Origin: Massilia sp. ZL223
GTDB lineage: Bacteria; Pseudomonadota; Gammaproteobacteria; Burkholderiales; Burkholderiaceae_D
Length of the DNA stretch: 64,000 nt
Assembly (NCBI RefSeq): GCF_018119395.1
Contig: NZ_JAGPWD010000029.1
Span: 1-64,000 of the forward strand
Direction: 5' to 3'
The notes beneath the pieces are model-generated. The model ran no database searches and had not been told where the DNA came from. It saw nothing but the letters and a program-made list of their open reading frames with translations. Of the stretch, positions 6,531-16,140 are shown piece after piece. Both the position numbers and the translations under genes were made by a program. Each line of letters starts with the position of its first letter. The first letter of the stretch is position 1.

Positions 6531-9500
6531 TCAGGCCGCGAGCCCCTGCAGATCCAGTATCCGCATCAGGCTTTCCAGGTTATACGGCTTGCGCAAGACC
6601 ACGGCGTCCGGCCAGTTGTTGACCTCGCCATTTCCGGTGGCAAAGATGATCCGGATCGCCGGCGCGGTCGAACGCGCATGGGCCGCCAGCGCATCGCCCG
6701 ACATGCCAGGCAGCATGACATCCGTGATCAGGATGTCGGTTTCCTGGCCGATCATGCCCAGCGCCGTTTCCGCGTCGCCCGCCGAGCAGACTTCGTGGCC
6801 CAGGTGTTCCAGCAATGCCTGGGTATTCATGCGGATGTTCTCTTCGTCCTCGACCAGGACGATGCGGCAGCGGCCGCTTGCCGGCAGCGGCGCCGGCGCG
6901 GGTGCCGGCCCCGGCTCGCGCCCGGTCTTCTTCTGGTTGGCGATCACCTGGCGGATGCGGCGCGCCAGGCTTTCGCGGGTGTAGGGCTTGCCGAGCAGCT
7001 CCACGCCCGGATCGAGGCGGCCGCCATGCACGATCGAGTTCTCGGTATAGCCCGAAGTGAACAGCACCGCCAGGTTGGGCAGGCGCTCGCGCGCCATGCG
7101 CGCCAGGTCGACGCTGCGCAGGGTACCCGGCATCACCACGTCGGTGAACAGCACGTCGATCGGCACGCCGCTCTCGACCACCACCAGCGCTTGGGCCGCG
7201 TCGGCCGCCTTCAGCACGCGGTAGCCGAGCTGGCCGAGCATCTCGACCACGGTGGTGCGCACGGCTTCGTCGTCCTCGGCCACCAGGATGGTCTCGGTGC
7301 CGCCGACCGCCGGCTGGGGCGCTTCGATCGGACCCAGCGGCTCCTCGGCGGCGGTGCTGCGCGGCAGGTAAATCTTGACCGTCGTGCCCTGGCCGACTTC
7401 GCTGTAGATCTTGACGTGGCCGCCCGACTGCTTCACGAAGCCGTACACCATCGACAGGCCGAGGCCCGTGCCCTTGCCTTCTTCCTTGGTCGAGAAGAAG
7501 GGCTCGAAGGCGCGGTTCAGGACCTCCGGCGGCATGCCCGGTCCGGTGTCGGTCACGGCCAGCATCACGTACTGCCCCGGCAGCACGTCGCCGTGGCTGC
7601 GGCAATACAGGTCGTCGAGCACGGCGTTGGTGGCTTCGATGGTCATCCGGCCCGTGCCGCCCATGGCGTCGCGCGCGTTGATCGCCAGGTTCAGCAGCGC
7701 GTTCTCGACCTGGGCCACATCGACCGCGGTGTTCCACAGTCCGCCCGAGATCACCAGTTCGATCTCGATCTCCTCGCCAAGCGCGCGGCGCAGCATGTCT
7801 TCCATGCCCACCACCAGGCGCCCGATCTTGATCACCTTGGGCTCGAGCGGCTGGCGGCGGCCGAAGGCCAGCAGATAGCTGGCCAGCTTGGCGCCCTTGT
7901 CGACCGCCTGGCGCGCATTGTCGATCCAGCGCGCGCGGTCCGCGTGGCCCGGCGCGGCCATGTCGAGCAGTTGCAGGTTGCCGGAAATAATCTGCAGCAG
8001 GTTGTTGAAGTCGTGGGCAACGCCGCCGGTCAGCTTGCCGATGGTTTCCATCTTCTGCGACTGCTGCAGCGCGAGTTCGGAGCGCCGGATGGTATCGAGC
8101 TGTTCGCGGTCGGCCGTGATGTCGCGCCCGATCGCGTGGATGTGGTGCGCGTCCGGCGCCGCGGTCCAGGACAGCAGGCAGTAGCTGCCGTCCTTGCGGC
8201 GGTAGCGGTTCTCGAACTTGTAGACGTAGTTGCCCTGGCCGAGCGAGGCCATCTGCGCCATGGTCGGCGCGCGGTCGTCCGGGTGCACCAGGTCAAGGAA
8301 GTTCCTGCCGACGAAATCCGATTCGTTCCAGCCGAGCAGCGCGCCGAAGGCGGGGCTGACCGCTTCCACCGTGCCGTCGAAACCCGCCACCAGCAGGATG
8401 TCCTTGGACAAGCGCCACATGCGGTCGCGCTCCGCGGTGCGCAGCGCCACCCGGCCTTCGAGGTCGGCGCTCAGGGCCGCGTAGTGCTCGGCCACGCGCT
8501 TCTGGTCCTCGATGTCGGTGGCGGTGCCGATCCAGCCGCCCGCGTCGCCACCCGCGTCGCTGCGCAGCGGCACGGCGCGCGACAGGTGCCAGCGGTAGCT
8601 GCCGTCGGCGCGCCGCAGGCGCATCTCGGCTTCGAAATCCGCGCCCGAGGCGACCGCGATCGCCCAGCGGGTCTGGGTGGCGGCGCGGTCGGCCTCGTGC
8701 ACGACGGCCGTCCAGCCTTCGCCCTCCAGGTCCTCGAAGCCGAGACCACTGTAGGCGTAGACGTGTTCGTTGAACCAGTTCAGCCGGCCGTCCGGGCCGG
8801 CGGCCCAGACCTGGTTCGGCATCGCCTGGGCGAAACTGCGGAAGCGCGCCTCGCTGTCGCGCAGGGCGCGGGCGCCCTCGACGCGCCCGGTCACATCGTT
8901 GCCCTGCACGAAGATGCCGAACACCTTGCCATCCTCGCCGCGCAGCGGCTGCAGCACGAAGTCGAGGTAGCGCAGGCGCTCGCCGAGGCGGATGCCGCTG
9001 TCCTGGCCGCTGTACGGCTTGCCGCTGCGGTAGACCTGGCCCAGCAGGACGTCCAGGCCCTGGCCGGCCAGCTCGGGAATCGCCTCGCGCAGCGGGCGCC
9101 CCAGCAGGTCGCCGCGGCCGAGCAGCTCCAGGAAGGCGTCGTTGGCGAGCTCGAACACGTGTTCGGGACCGCCCAGCACGGCCATGAAGCCGGGCGCCTG
9201 CTCGAACATGGTGCGCAGGCGGCCGCGTTCGCCGTTCAGGTAGCGGCGCGCGCGCACCTTGTCGCTGGTCTCGACCACGATGGCGATCACGCCGACGATG
9301 GCGCCGTGTTCGTCGACGATGGGCGAGTAGTCCAGGTTCATCCACACCTGTTCCGGCTGGCCGTGGCGGTGCAGGGTCAGCTCCTGGTCGGCATACGACA
9401 GGGTGCCGCCGGCCAGCACGGTCTTCATCACATGGGCGTTGAAGTCGGCCACCTCGGGCCAGCCTTCGCGCACGCGCGAGCCCAGCAGGCGCGGGTGGCG

Positions 9501-9749
9501 GCCGCCGGCGAAGCCGGAATAGGCGTCGTTGTAGATCATGACGCCCTCCTCGCCCCACAGGGTGACGATCGGCACCGGCGAGCGCAGGATCAGGTCGACC
9601 GTCGTGCGCAGCACCGGCGCCCAGCCGGCCATGGCGCCGAGGCTGGTGGCCTCCCAGTCGTATGCGTCGATGATCGTGCCGAGAAGTCCGCCGCCGTGGG
9701 CGAAGGACCGCTGGGACGCCACTGCCTGTGCCGCTGCCTGATGCATCAT
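6531..9749 (-). CDS. multi-PAS hybrid histidine kinase with two receivers
   Basis: 1072 residues, no membrane segment, so a cytoplasmic sensor. In order: about four PAS-like modules in the N-terminal half (one FEQAPGFMAVLGG, one QVWAAGPDGRLNWFNEHV, one FDGTVEAVSPAFGALLGW), a HisKA domain with H579 in GGVAHDFNNLL, an ATPase domain, and two receiver domains (D870 in LFTDVVMPG and D1010 in ITDVMLPG). The in-frame start at 9959 would overlap the divergent gene, so the ATG at 9749 is chosen; no clear ribosome site marks it. No output domain or partner gene adjoins, so signal and target are unknown. Confidence 0.88.
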   Translation of the reverse strand: MMHQAAAQAVASQRSFAHGGGLLGTIIDAYDWEATSLGAMAGWAPVLRTTVDLILRSPVPIVTLWGEEGVMIYNDAYSGFAGGRHPRLLGSRVREGWPEVADFNAHVMKTVLAGGTLSYADQELTLHRHGQPEQVWMNLDYSPIVDEHGAIVGVIAIVVETSDKVRARRYLNGERGRLRTMFEQAPGFMAVLGGPEHVFELANDAFLELLGRGDLLGRPLREAIPELAGQGLDVLLGQVYRSGKPYSGQDSGIRLGERLRYLDFVLQPLRGEDGKVFGIFVQGNDVTGRVEGARALRDSEARFRSFAQAMPNQVWAAGPDGRLNWFNEHVYAYSGLGFEDLEGEGWTAVVHEADRAATQTRWAIAVASGADFEAEMRLRRADGSYRWHLSRAVPLRSDAGGDAGGWIGTATDIEDQKRVAEHYAALSADLEGRVALRTAERDRMWRLSKDILLVAGFDGTVEAVSPAFGALLGWNESDFVGRNFLDLVHPDDRAPTMAQMASLGQGNYVYKFENRYRRKDGSYCLLSWTAAPDAHHIHAIGRDITADREQLDTIRRSELALQQSQKMETIGKLTGGVAHDFNNLLQIISGNLQLLDMAAPGHADRARWIDNARQAVDKGAKLASYLLAFGRRQPLEPKVIKIGRLVVGMEDMLRRALGEEIEIELVISGGLWNTAVDVAQVENALLNLAINARDAMGGTGRMTIEATNAVLDDLYCRSHGDVLPGQYVMLAVTDTGPGMPPEVLNRAFEPFFSTKEEGKGTGLGLSMVYGFVKQSGGHVKIYSEVGQGTTVKIYLPRSTAAEEPLGPIEAPQPAVGGTETILVAEDDEAVRTTVVEMLGQLGYRVLKAADAAQALVVVESGVPIDVLFTDVVMPGTLRSVDLARMARERLPNLAVLFTSGYTENSIVHGGRLDPGVELLGKPYTRESLARRIRQVIANQKKTGREPGPAPAPAPLPASGRCRIVLVEDEENIRMNTQALLEHLGHEVCSAGDAETALGMIGQETDILITDVMLPGMSGDALAAHARSTAPAIRIIFATGNGEVNNWPDAVVLRKPYNLESLMRILDLQGLAA

Positions 9750-9897
9750 GCTGGAAGAATGAATATGTAAAAGACGCAATTGTAATATCTCACAGTCAAT
9801 TTCAGAAACGCTCCAGCCGTATCGTGCGGGGGTCTTTTGAGGGCGGCGCGGGACGCCATGTACAATTGGGCAACACTGAACGATCAAGCACGCAGCC

Positions 9898-10470
9898 ATG
9901 ACTTCGTCACCGCATGCCCTGGTGGTCTTCGCCGACCCCGCCCTGCACCGCTCGCGCATCAGCCGCGGCGTCGCCGACGCCGCCCGCAGCCTGCCGAATG
10001 TCGCCGTGCAGGACCTGTACGAGCTGTACCCGGACTTCTACGTCGACGTGCGGCGCGAACGCGCCCTGCTCAAGCAAGCCGACCTGGTGATCTTCGCTTT
10101 CCAGCTCAGCTGGTACGCGATGCCGTCGCTGCTCAAGGAATGGTTCGACGCCGTGCTCAAGCCCGAGTGGGCGGCGGTCGGCCCCAGTCCTCGCCTGCGC
10201 GGCAAGGCCTGCTGGGCCGCGGTCGGCTGCAACAGCCTGCCCGGCGACTACCGGCCCGGCGCCCGCCACGGCCATCCGCTGGGCGAATACCTGGCGCCGC
10301 TGGAACAGACCGCGCGCAGCCTCGGCATGCGCTGGATCGAGCCCGAAATCTTCTACGGCGCCGAGCACGCCGATCCGCAGGCCGTCGACGCCTACGCGGC
10401 GCGCCTGCGCACGCTGCTGGCCGGGCACCTGGAGCGCCTGGCCCTGGAAGGAGCCCCTCATGGAACATAG
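9898..10470 (+). CDS. kefF: KefF-type NAD(P)H:quinone oxidoreductase, ancillary to KefC
   Basis: 190-residue flavodoxin-like protein with the family segments DLYELYPDFYVDV, FAFQLSWYAMPSLLKEWFD and GKACWAAVGCN. It overlaps the kefC start by 11 bp. In E. coli KefF binds KefC and is needed for full glutathione-gated K+ efflux during electrophile stress, and the gene order is conserved here. The assignment rests on this pairing plus family features. FMN binding is expected from the fold. Confidence 0.85.
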   Translation: MTSSPHALVVFADPALHRSRISRGVADAARSLPNVAVQDLYELYPDFYVDVRRERALLKQADLVIFAFQLSWYAMPSLLKEWFDAVLKPEWAAVGPSPRLRGKACWAAVGCNSLPGDYRPGARHGHPLGEYLAPLEQTARSLGMRWIEPEIFYGAEHADPQAVDAYAARLRTLLAGHLERLALEGAPHGT

Positions 10471-12262
10471 CGTCTTGACCGTGGCCATGGTCTACCTGGC
10501 CGCGGCCGTCATCGCGGTGCCGATCGCCCGCGCCCTGGGACTGGGTGCGGTGCTCGGCTACCTGCTGGCGGGGATCGCCATCGGCCCCTGGGGCCTGGGC
10601 CTGATCAGCGAAGTCGAGACCATCCTGCACTTCTCCGAGTTCGGCGTGGTGCTGCTGCTGTTCGTGATCGGCCTGGAGCTCGAACCCCAGCGCCTGTGGT
10701 CGCTGCGGCGCTCGATCTTCGGCTGGGGCCTGGCCCAGGTGGGTGGCGTGGCGGCGGTGCTGTTCGGCGCCGCCTGGCTGGCCGGCGTGGCCTGGCAGGT
10801 GGCCCTGATCGCCGCCCTCGGCCTGTCGCTCTCGTCCACGGCCATCGCCCTGACCACCATGCAGGAGCGTAATCTCCTGCCCACGCCGGCCGGACAGGCG
10901 GGGTTCTCGATTTTGCTGTTCCAGGACATCGCGGCGATCCCGATGATCGCCCTGGTGCCGGTGCTGGGTGCGGGCGACGCCGATCCGCACGGCGGCTGGG
11001 CCGGCGTGCTGAAGCCGGCGGCCGTGATCCTGGGCCTGCTGGTGGTGGGCCACTACCTGGTGCGCCCGGTACTGCGCGTGATCGCGCGCACCCGCATGCG
11101 CGAGATCTTCACCGCCTTCGCGCTGCTGCTGGTGATCTCGGTGTCGCTGCTGATGCAATGGGTCGAGATGTCGATGGCGCTGGGCGCCTTCCTGGCCGGG
11201 GTGCTGCTGGCGAACTCCGAGTACCGCCACGCGCTCGAGACCGACCTGGAACCCTTCAAGGGCTTGCTGCTCGGGCTGTTCTTCATCGCGGTCGGCATGT
11301 CGGTGGACTTCGGCGTGTTCTTCGCCCAGCCCTGGCGCATCGTCGCCATGGCCGCCGCCTTCCTGGTGCTCAAGCTGCTGGTGCTCTACCTGCTGGCGCG
11401 CGCCTTCGGGATGGCGGGGCGCCAGCGCACCCTGTTCGCCTTCCTGCTCTCGCAGGGCGGCGAATTCGCGTTCGTGGTGTTCGGGGCCGCCGCCACCGCG
11501 CGCGCCTTCTCCGCCGAGACGGCCTCGATCCTGGTGGTGGTGGTGGCGCTGTCGATGATGGCCACGCCGCTGCTCCTGATCGTCTACGACCGCGTGCTGG
11601 AACCCTTCTGGAACGGCCGCAAGAAGAAGCGCAAGGACGACGAGATCGCCGACAACGAAGGCCACGTGATCATCGCCGGCTTCGGCCGCTTCGGCCAGAT
11701 TGTCGGCCGCCTGCTGCACGCCAACCAGGTGCCGCTGACCATGCTGGACCACGATCCGGACCACATCGACACCCTGCGCGACTTCGGCTTCAACGTGTTC
11801 TACGGCGACGCCACCCGCACCGACCTGCTGCGCGCAGCCGGCGCGGCCAAGGCGCGCGCGCTGGTGATCGCGATCGACGGCATCGACGACAGCCTCAAGC
11901 TGGCCGCCGCCATCCGCCACGAATACCCCGACCTGATGATCCTGGCGCGGGCGCGCAACATCACGCATTACTACCAGCTGATGGACCTGGGCGTGACCAT
12001 CATCGAGCGCGAGACCTTCGAGTCGGCGCTGATGATGGGCAGGAGGGTCATGGAGCAGCTGGGCTTCGGCGCCTACCTGGCGCGCCAGGCGGCGATGCGC
12101 TTCCGCGAGCACAACCTGCAAAGCGTGAACGCGGTCTACCCCTACTACAAGGACCGCGAACAATACGTCTCGCTGGCCAAGCGCGCCAATGAAGAGCTGC
12201 ATGCGATGTTCGAGCGCGACTTCGTGGCGATGAAGCGCGACCGCGAGGATGGCGACGAGTAA
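10460..12262 (+). CDS. kefC: glutathione-regulated K+/H+ antiporter KefC/KefB
   Basis: 600 residues. An N-terminal CPA2 domain with about 12 membrane segments (1-385) includes the regulatory segment HALETDLEPFKGLLLG, close to the E. coli KefC sequence. A cytoplasmic RCK/TrkA-N domain follows, with GFGRFGQIVG (NAD/glutathione site) and a YGDATRTDLLRAAGA stretch. It expels K+ in exchange for H+ to acidify the cytoplasm under electrophile attack. AAGGAG precedes the ATG, which lies inside kefF. KefB versus KefC cannot be settled; the KefF-type partner favours KefC. Confidence 0.92.
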   Translation: MEHSVLTVAMVYLAAAVIAVPIARALGLGAVLGYLLAGIAIGPWGLGLISEVETILHFSEFGVVLLLFVIGLELEPQRLWSLRRSIFGWGLAQVGGVAAVLFGAAWLAGVAWQVALIAALGLSLSSTAIALTTMQERNLLPTPAGQAGFSILLFQDIAAIPMIALVPVLGAGDADPHGGWAGVLKPAAVILGLLVVGHYLVRPVLRVIARTRMREIFTAFALLLVISVSLLMQWVEMSMALGAFLAGVLLANSEYRHALETDLEPFKGLLLGLFFIAVGMSVDFGVFFAQPWRIVAMAAAFLVLKLLVLYLLARAFGMAGRQRTLFAFLLSQGGEFAFVVFGAAATARAFSAETASILVVVVALSMMATPLLLIVYDRVLEPFWNGRKKKRKDDEIADNEGHVIIAGFGRFGQIVGRLLHANQVPLTMLDHDPDHIDTLRDFGFNVFYGDATRTDLLRAAGAAKARALVIAIDGIDDSLKLAAAIRHEYPDLMILARARNITHYYQLMDLGVTIIERETFESALMMGRRVMEQLGFGAYLARQAAMRFREHNLQSVNAVYPYYKDREQYVSLAKRANEELHAMFERDFVAMKRDREDGDE

Positions 12263-12425
12263 GGGCGTGCCCGCTCAGTCCTGCAGCATGCGCGCCGCAG
12301 CGGACTTGTCCAGGGCTTGCTTCCTGCATTCGGCCTATGCGCGCTGCCCCTGCGTGAGCCGGACACCTCCTTCTCGCCGATTCCGGAAGTTCGCACGCGT
12401 CAGGATTCCGCAGCTACCCACCTAC

Positions 12426-12917
12426 CTACCTCAGTAAACCGCCGAATTCCTTTCTAAGCAGCGCCAGTTTCGGGTCGATATAGGTGGTGCAAAACGGGCC
12501 GCCGGCATTCTTTTCAGCATAGCGCTGAAAGCGCTCATCGGAAGCTTTGAAGGCTCGAAAGGGCAGGATTCGAGTGACAAGAGGCGCATCGAATCCTGGC
12601 CCGACTTCCATCAGAACGCGCCGTGCAACCTCGGCCTGGACCTCGTCCTTCACATAAACCGCGCTGCGATACTTGCGCCGCATGAAGTGGTTCGACGTGC
12701 TTGAATGCGTCCGTAAATGGATCTCGATCAAAGACCCAAGCGAGATTGTGTCTGGTTGAAAGGTGAGCAGCACGCCTTCGGAGAAATTGTCGTCGGGCGC
12801 GTCGGCCCGAATGAATCCCTGCTCCACGCGGATAATGCCGCGAAGAGCAGCGAACACGGCTTCCGTGCACCAATGGCAGCCTCCACCAAAGCCGATTCTC
12901 TGCACCTCAGCAGACAT
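12426..12917 (-). CDS. msrA: peptide-methionine (S)-S-oxide reductase MsrA
   Basis: 163 residues from the ATG at 12917. It reduces methionine-(S)-sulfoxide in proteins. The catalytic motif reads GGCHWCTE (Cys14, Glu19); most family members have GCFW, so His for Phe is a variant. Typical segments follow (VEQGFIRAD for VxxGYxGG, FRAFKASDERFQRYAEK). C17 and C86-like resolving cysteines are not conventional. An alternative ATG at 12950 has a GGGGTG upstream and would add 11 residues. Nothing of note lies in the 160 bp between it and kefC. Confidence 0.82.
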   Translation of the reverse strand: MSAEVQRIGFGGGCHWCTEAVFAALRGIIRVEQGFIRADAPDDNFSEGVLLTFQPDTISLGSLIEIHLRTHSSTSNHFMRRKYRSAVYVKDEVQAEVARRVLMEVGPGFDAPLVTRILPFRAFKASDERFQRYAEKNAGGPFCTTYIDPKLALLRKEFGGLLR

Positions 12918-13242
12918 CAAGGATTCACCATGCAAAGCCGCATGGGTCATGACGGCACCCCGCTTTTCCTTTGTGCGGATCGAGCGTTCCAGATAGCTGA
13001 ACCTGGAGCACGGCGTCGCTATCGATGATGTCAGACCCGGCAGTTCGGAACAGAATTGCTCTCGTCGTTCTTGCACTTCAGGCATGATACTCCCGGATGA
13101 CCGTCCTTGAGGACGCCCACTGTCGCGTAAACGCGTCGCTGCCGAACGTTTCTATGCGGCACTGATATATACTCGACAGCACGTTTTCTGACCGCCCAGC
13201 GGCCTCGCGACGCCTTCCAACCGCCACCGCGCTAGTCTTATC
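12918..13242. other. divergent intergenic region
   Basis: About 325 bp between msrA and the PAS-GGDEF-EAL gene. TATACT at 13168-13173 resembles a -10 for the rightward gene but has no good -35. The 5' extension of the msrA frame occupies part of it without a convincing start. No repeat or RNA structure was recognised. Confidence 0.4.
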
Positions 13243-16029
13243 TTGGATACCACCCCTCACCCGCTTCCTTGGCCGGCGAACCTGGCCGAAGAAAATGCCG
13301 CATTGATCGACAATTCGCTGGACCTGCTGGCGCTCGGCGATCACACGGGGCGCTTGCTGCGCGTGAACGCGGCGGCCCGCGAACTGCTTGGCTATGCGCC
13401 GGAGGAGATGGCTGGCCGTCATTACACCGAGTTCGTCCACGTGGACGACCACGCCCATGCGGCCGCGATCGAGGCTAGCCTGCGCGAGGGCAGGCCGGCC
13501 CGCCGCGACGTGCAGCTGCGGTACGTGCGCAAGGACGGCGCGGTGATTCTGATGTCGATCGCGGTGCGCTGGTCCCCGGCCCTGCAGTGCATGTTCATCA
13601 CCGCGCGCGACATCACCCGGCAGGAGAGCGACCGCGTGGCCCTGCGCCAGTCCAAGGACCGCCTCGACGCCATGCTGGAAAGCATTGGCGACGCCTTTTT
13701 CGCGATCGACGCGGAGTGGCGCGTCACCTACGCCAACCGCAAGGCAAGCGACTTTGTCGGCATTGAACTGAGCTCGGGCATCGGCCGCAAGCTGCTCGAT
13801 GTCGCACCGGAGCTGGAAGAATCGGAGGCCCTGGCTTTCTACCGGGAGGCGATGGCGAGCCGCGAACCGCGCACTACCGAGTTGTACTGGAAGCCGCGCG
13901 ACATCTGGATCGAAATCCGCGCGTATCCGAACGAAGACGGGCTATCGGTCTACTTCCACGACATCACCGCCAAGCGCGATGCCGAGGGCGCCGTGCGCGC
14001 CAACGAGCAGCGCTTCCGCAGCCTGTTCCACCAGGCCGGCGACAGCATCATGCTCGTCGACCGCAGCCTCTCCATCGTGGCCGCCAACGGCCAGGCCTGC
14101 GCCCGTTTCGGCTACACGGAGGCCGAATTCGCCGGCATGGCGGTCACCGACCTCAACCCGGACATCAGCCTGCCGCAGCTGGGGCGGGCCCTGCGCGCCG
14201 GCCGCCCGCAGCTGCTGCGCACCCGCAAGACGCGCAAGGACGGGACCAGCTTCCCGGCCGAAGTGCACATTTCGCGCTTCGAGGACGGCGGCGAAGCGCT
14301 CTACCTGGCCATCATCCGCGACCTGAGCGACCGCGAGGAAGCCGGCCGCCAGCTTCGCGACAGCGAGCGGCGCTTCCGCGAAGTGATCGAAATGACGCCG
14401 GCCGGCTACCTGCTGGCCGGCGCGGACGGCGTCCTGCGTGACGTGAATCCGGCGCTGTGCGCGCTTACCGGGCGTGCCCGCGAGGCGCTGATCGGCCAGC
14501 CGCTGACCGAATTGTTCGTTGCCTTCCCGTGGCAGGCCCTGGCCGACGGCGCCACAGGTGCCGCGGCCGTGCAGGGAATGGAAGCGGTGATCCGCCACCG
14601 CGACGGCCGCCATCTGCACGTGCTGTTCAACGGCAGCATCGAACGTGGTGCGGACGGCCGCCTGAGCAGCCTGACCGGCCTGATGGCCGACATCACCGGG
14701 CGCAAGCTGGCCGAAAGCCGCCTGCGCGAGCTTGCCACCCACGACACCCTGACCGGCCTGCCCAACCGCGCCCTGCTCGGCGAGCGCATCCAGGACATGC
14801 TGGACCGCTGCTCAGAAGGCGACACCGTGGCGGTGATGTTCCTCGACCTGGACCGCTTCAAGGAGGTCAACGATTCCTTCGGCCACGAGATGGGCGACGT
14901 GCTGCTGTGCGAAGTGGCGCGCCGCCTGACCGGCGCCGTGCGCGCCGACGACCTGGTGGCGCGCCTGGGCGGCGATGAGTTCGTCGTGGCCGCGCACTGC
15001 ACCACCGGTACGGCGGGCGCGGCGCGTGTCGCCGACAAGCTGCTGGAAGCCATGGCGGCGCCAGTGGTCGTGGGCGGCCACGACATGGTGGTCGGCGCCT
15101 CGATCGGCATCAGCATGTATCCGCGCGACGCGCGCACCCGCGAGACCCTGTTCCAGACGGCCGACACCGCGATGTACCGCGCCAAGTCCTCCGGCCGCAA
15201 CCGCTACCGCTTCTTCGAGCCGGAGATGACGGTGGCGGCCCAGGTCCGCATGGCGCTCGAAGTGTCGCTGCGCCCGGCGCTGGCGCGGCGCGAGTTCGAG
15301 CTGCACTACCAGCCGCGCATCGACCTGCGCAGCATGGAACCGGTGGGCATGGAGGCGCTGATCCGCTGGAACCACCCGGAACGCGGCCGCGTGCCGCCCC
15401 AGCAGTTCATCGCCATCGCCGAGGAAACCGGCCTGATCGCCGCCATCGGCCACTGGGTGCTGCTCGAAGCCTGCGCCCAGACCCGGCGCCTGATCGACGA
15501 ATACGGCCGCCCGATCCGGGTGTCGGTCAACGTTTCGGCGCGCCAGCTGGCCCAGCCGGGTTTCGGCGCCGAAGTGCGCGACGTGCTGGCGCGCACCGGC
15601 CTGCCGCGCTCCTGCCTGGAGCTGGAACTGACCGAGAGCGCGCTGATCGAGGACATCGAGCATACCGCCTCGATGCTGCGCGAGCTGAAGAAACTGGGGC
15701 TGGTGCTGGCGGTGGACGATTTCGGGACCGGTTACTCAAGTCTCGCCTACCTGCGCCGTTTCCCGATCGACGTGCTCAAGCTGGACCGCTCCTTCGTGCT
15801 GCAGCAGGACGACACGATCACGGCCTTCGAATTCGTGAAGGCCTTCGTGGGCATGGCGCACGCGCTCAACATGGCGGTGGTAGCCGAGGGGGTGGAGACG
15901 GCGGAGGTGCTGGATTTCCTGTGCGCGGCGGAGTGCGACGAGGCCCAGGGCTACTATCTGGCGCGCCCTGCTCCACTTGACGCAGTGCGCGATCTGCTGA
16001 CGCCGAACGCGCCGCGGCTCGCCGGCTGA
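13243..16029 (+). CDS. PAS-GGDEF-EAL c-di-GMP protein
   Basis: 928 residues: about four PAS modules (to about residue 490), a GGDEF domain with intact GGDEF (576-580) preceded by DLDRFKEVND, and an EAL domain with intact EAL (704-706), NVSARQ, DDFGTGYSSL and a terminal EAQGYYLARP. Both catalytic halves look competent, so it could make or degrade c-di-GMP depending on the PAS signal. No ATG exists near the N-terminus: an in-frame stop at 13189 and the first PAS force a non-ATG start, and TTG at 13243 is the first candidate. No membrane segment is seen. Confidence 0.9.
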   Translation: MDTTPHPLPWPANLAEENAALIDNSLDLLALGDHTGRLLRVNAAARELLGYAPEEMAGRHYTEFVHVDDHAHAAAIEASLREGRPARRDVQLRYVRKDGAVILMSIAVRWSPALQCMFITARDITRQESDRVALRQSKDRLDAMLESIGDAFFAIDAEWRVTYANRKASDFVGIELSSGIGRKLLDVAPELEESEALAFYREAMASREPRTTELYWKPRDIWIEIRAYPNEDGLSVYFHDITAKRDAEGAVRANEQRFRSLFHQAGDSIMLVDRSLSIVAANGQACARFGYTEAEFAGMAVTDLNPDISLPQLGRALRAGRPQLLRTRKTRKDGTSFPAEVHISRFEDGGEALYLAIIRDLSDREEAGRQLRDSERRFREVIEMTPAGYLLAGADGVLRDVNPALCALTGRAREALIGQPLTELFVAFPWQALADGATGAAAVQGMEAVIRHRDGRHLHVLFNGSIERGADGRLSSLTGLMADITGRKLAESRLRELATHDTLTGLPNRALLGERIQDMLDRCSEGDTVAVMFLDLDRFKEVNDSFGHEMGDVLLCEVARRLTGAVRADDLVARLGGDEFVVAAHCTTGTAGAARVADKLLEAMAAPVVVGGHDMVVGASIGISMYPRDARTRETLFQTADTAMYRAKSSGRNRYRFFEPEMTVAAQVRMALEVSLRPALARREFELHYQPRIDLRSMEPVGMEALIRWNHPERGRVPPQQFIAIAEETGLIAAIGHWVLLEACAQTRRLIDEYGRPIRVSVNVSARQLAQPGFGAEVRDVLARTGLPRSCLELELTESALIEDIEHTASMLRELKKLGLVLAVDDFGTGYSSLAYLRRFPIDVLKLDRSFVLQQDDTITAFEFVKAFVGMAHALNMAVVAEGVETAEVLDFLCAAECDEAQGYYLARPAPLDAVRDLLTPNAPRLAG

Positions 16030-16049
16030 ATTTCGGCCCGCTCCCATCA

Positions 16050-16140
16050 CCCGTCGTTCCGGCGAAGGCCGGAACCTAAGTTGCACGCGCAGCCGTAACA
16101 CACGCAAAACTTGGGTTCCGGCCTTCGCCGGAACGACGGG
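16050..16140. repeat. long inverted repeat between convergent genes
   Basis: 31-nt arms (16050-16080 and 16110-16140) match as reverse complements at 30 of 31 positions around a 29-nt loop. Each arm contains a nested palindrome, TTCCGGCGAAGGCCGGAA. The right arm abuts the stop codon of the GH43 gene at 16141. It probably ends transcription from both sides. A degenerate relative lies at 25281-25336, so this looks like a dispersed intergenic palindrome. Confidence 0.85.

Noticed and set aside
6678..9770. 1030-codon open frame antisense to the hybrid kinase
   Set aside because: It mirrors the kinase gene in composition (rich in His, Arg, Ala) and shows no domain; a shadow frame.
12410..12432. 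CCTACCTACCT short tandem repeat near the msrA stop
   Set aside because: Only three imperfect units of four bases, partly in coding sequence; likely chance.
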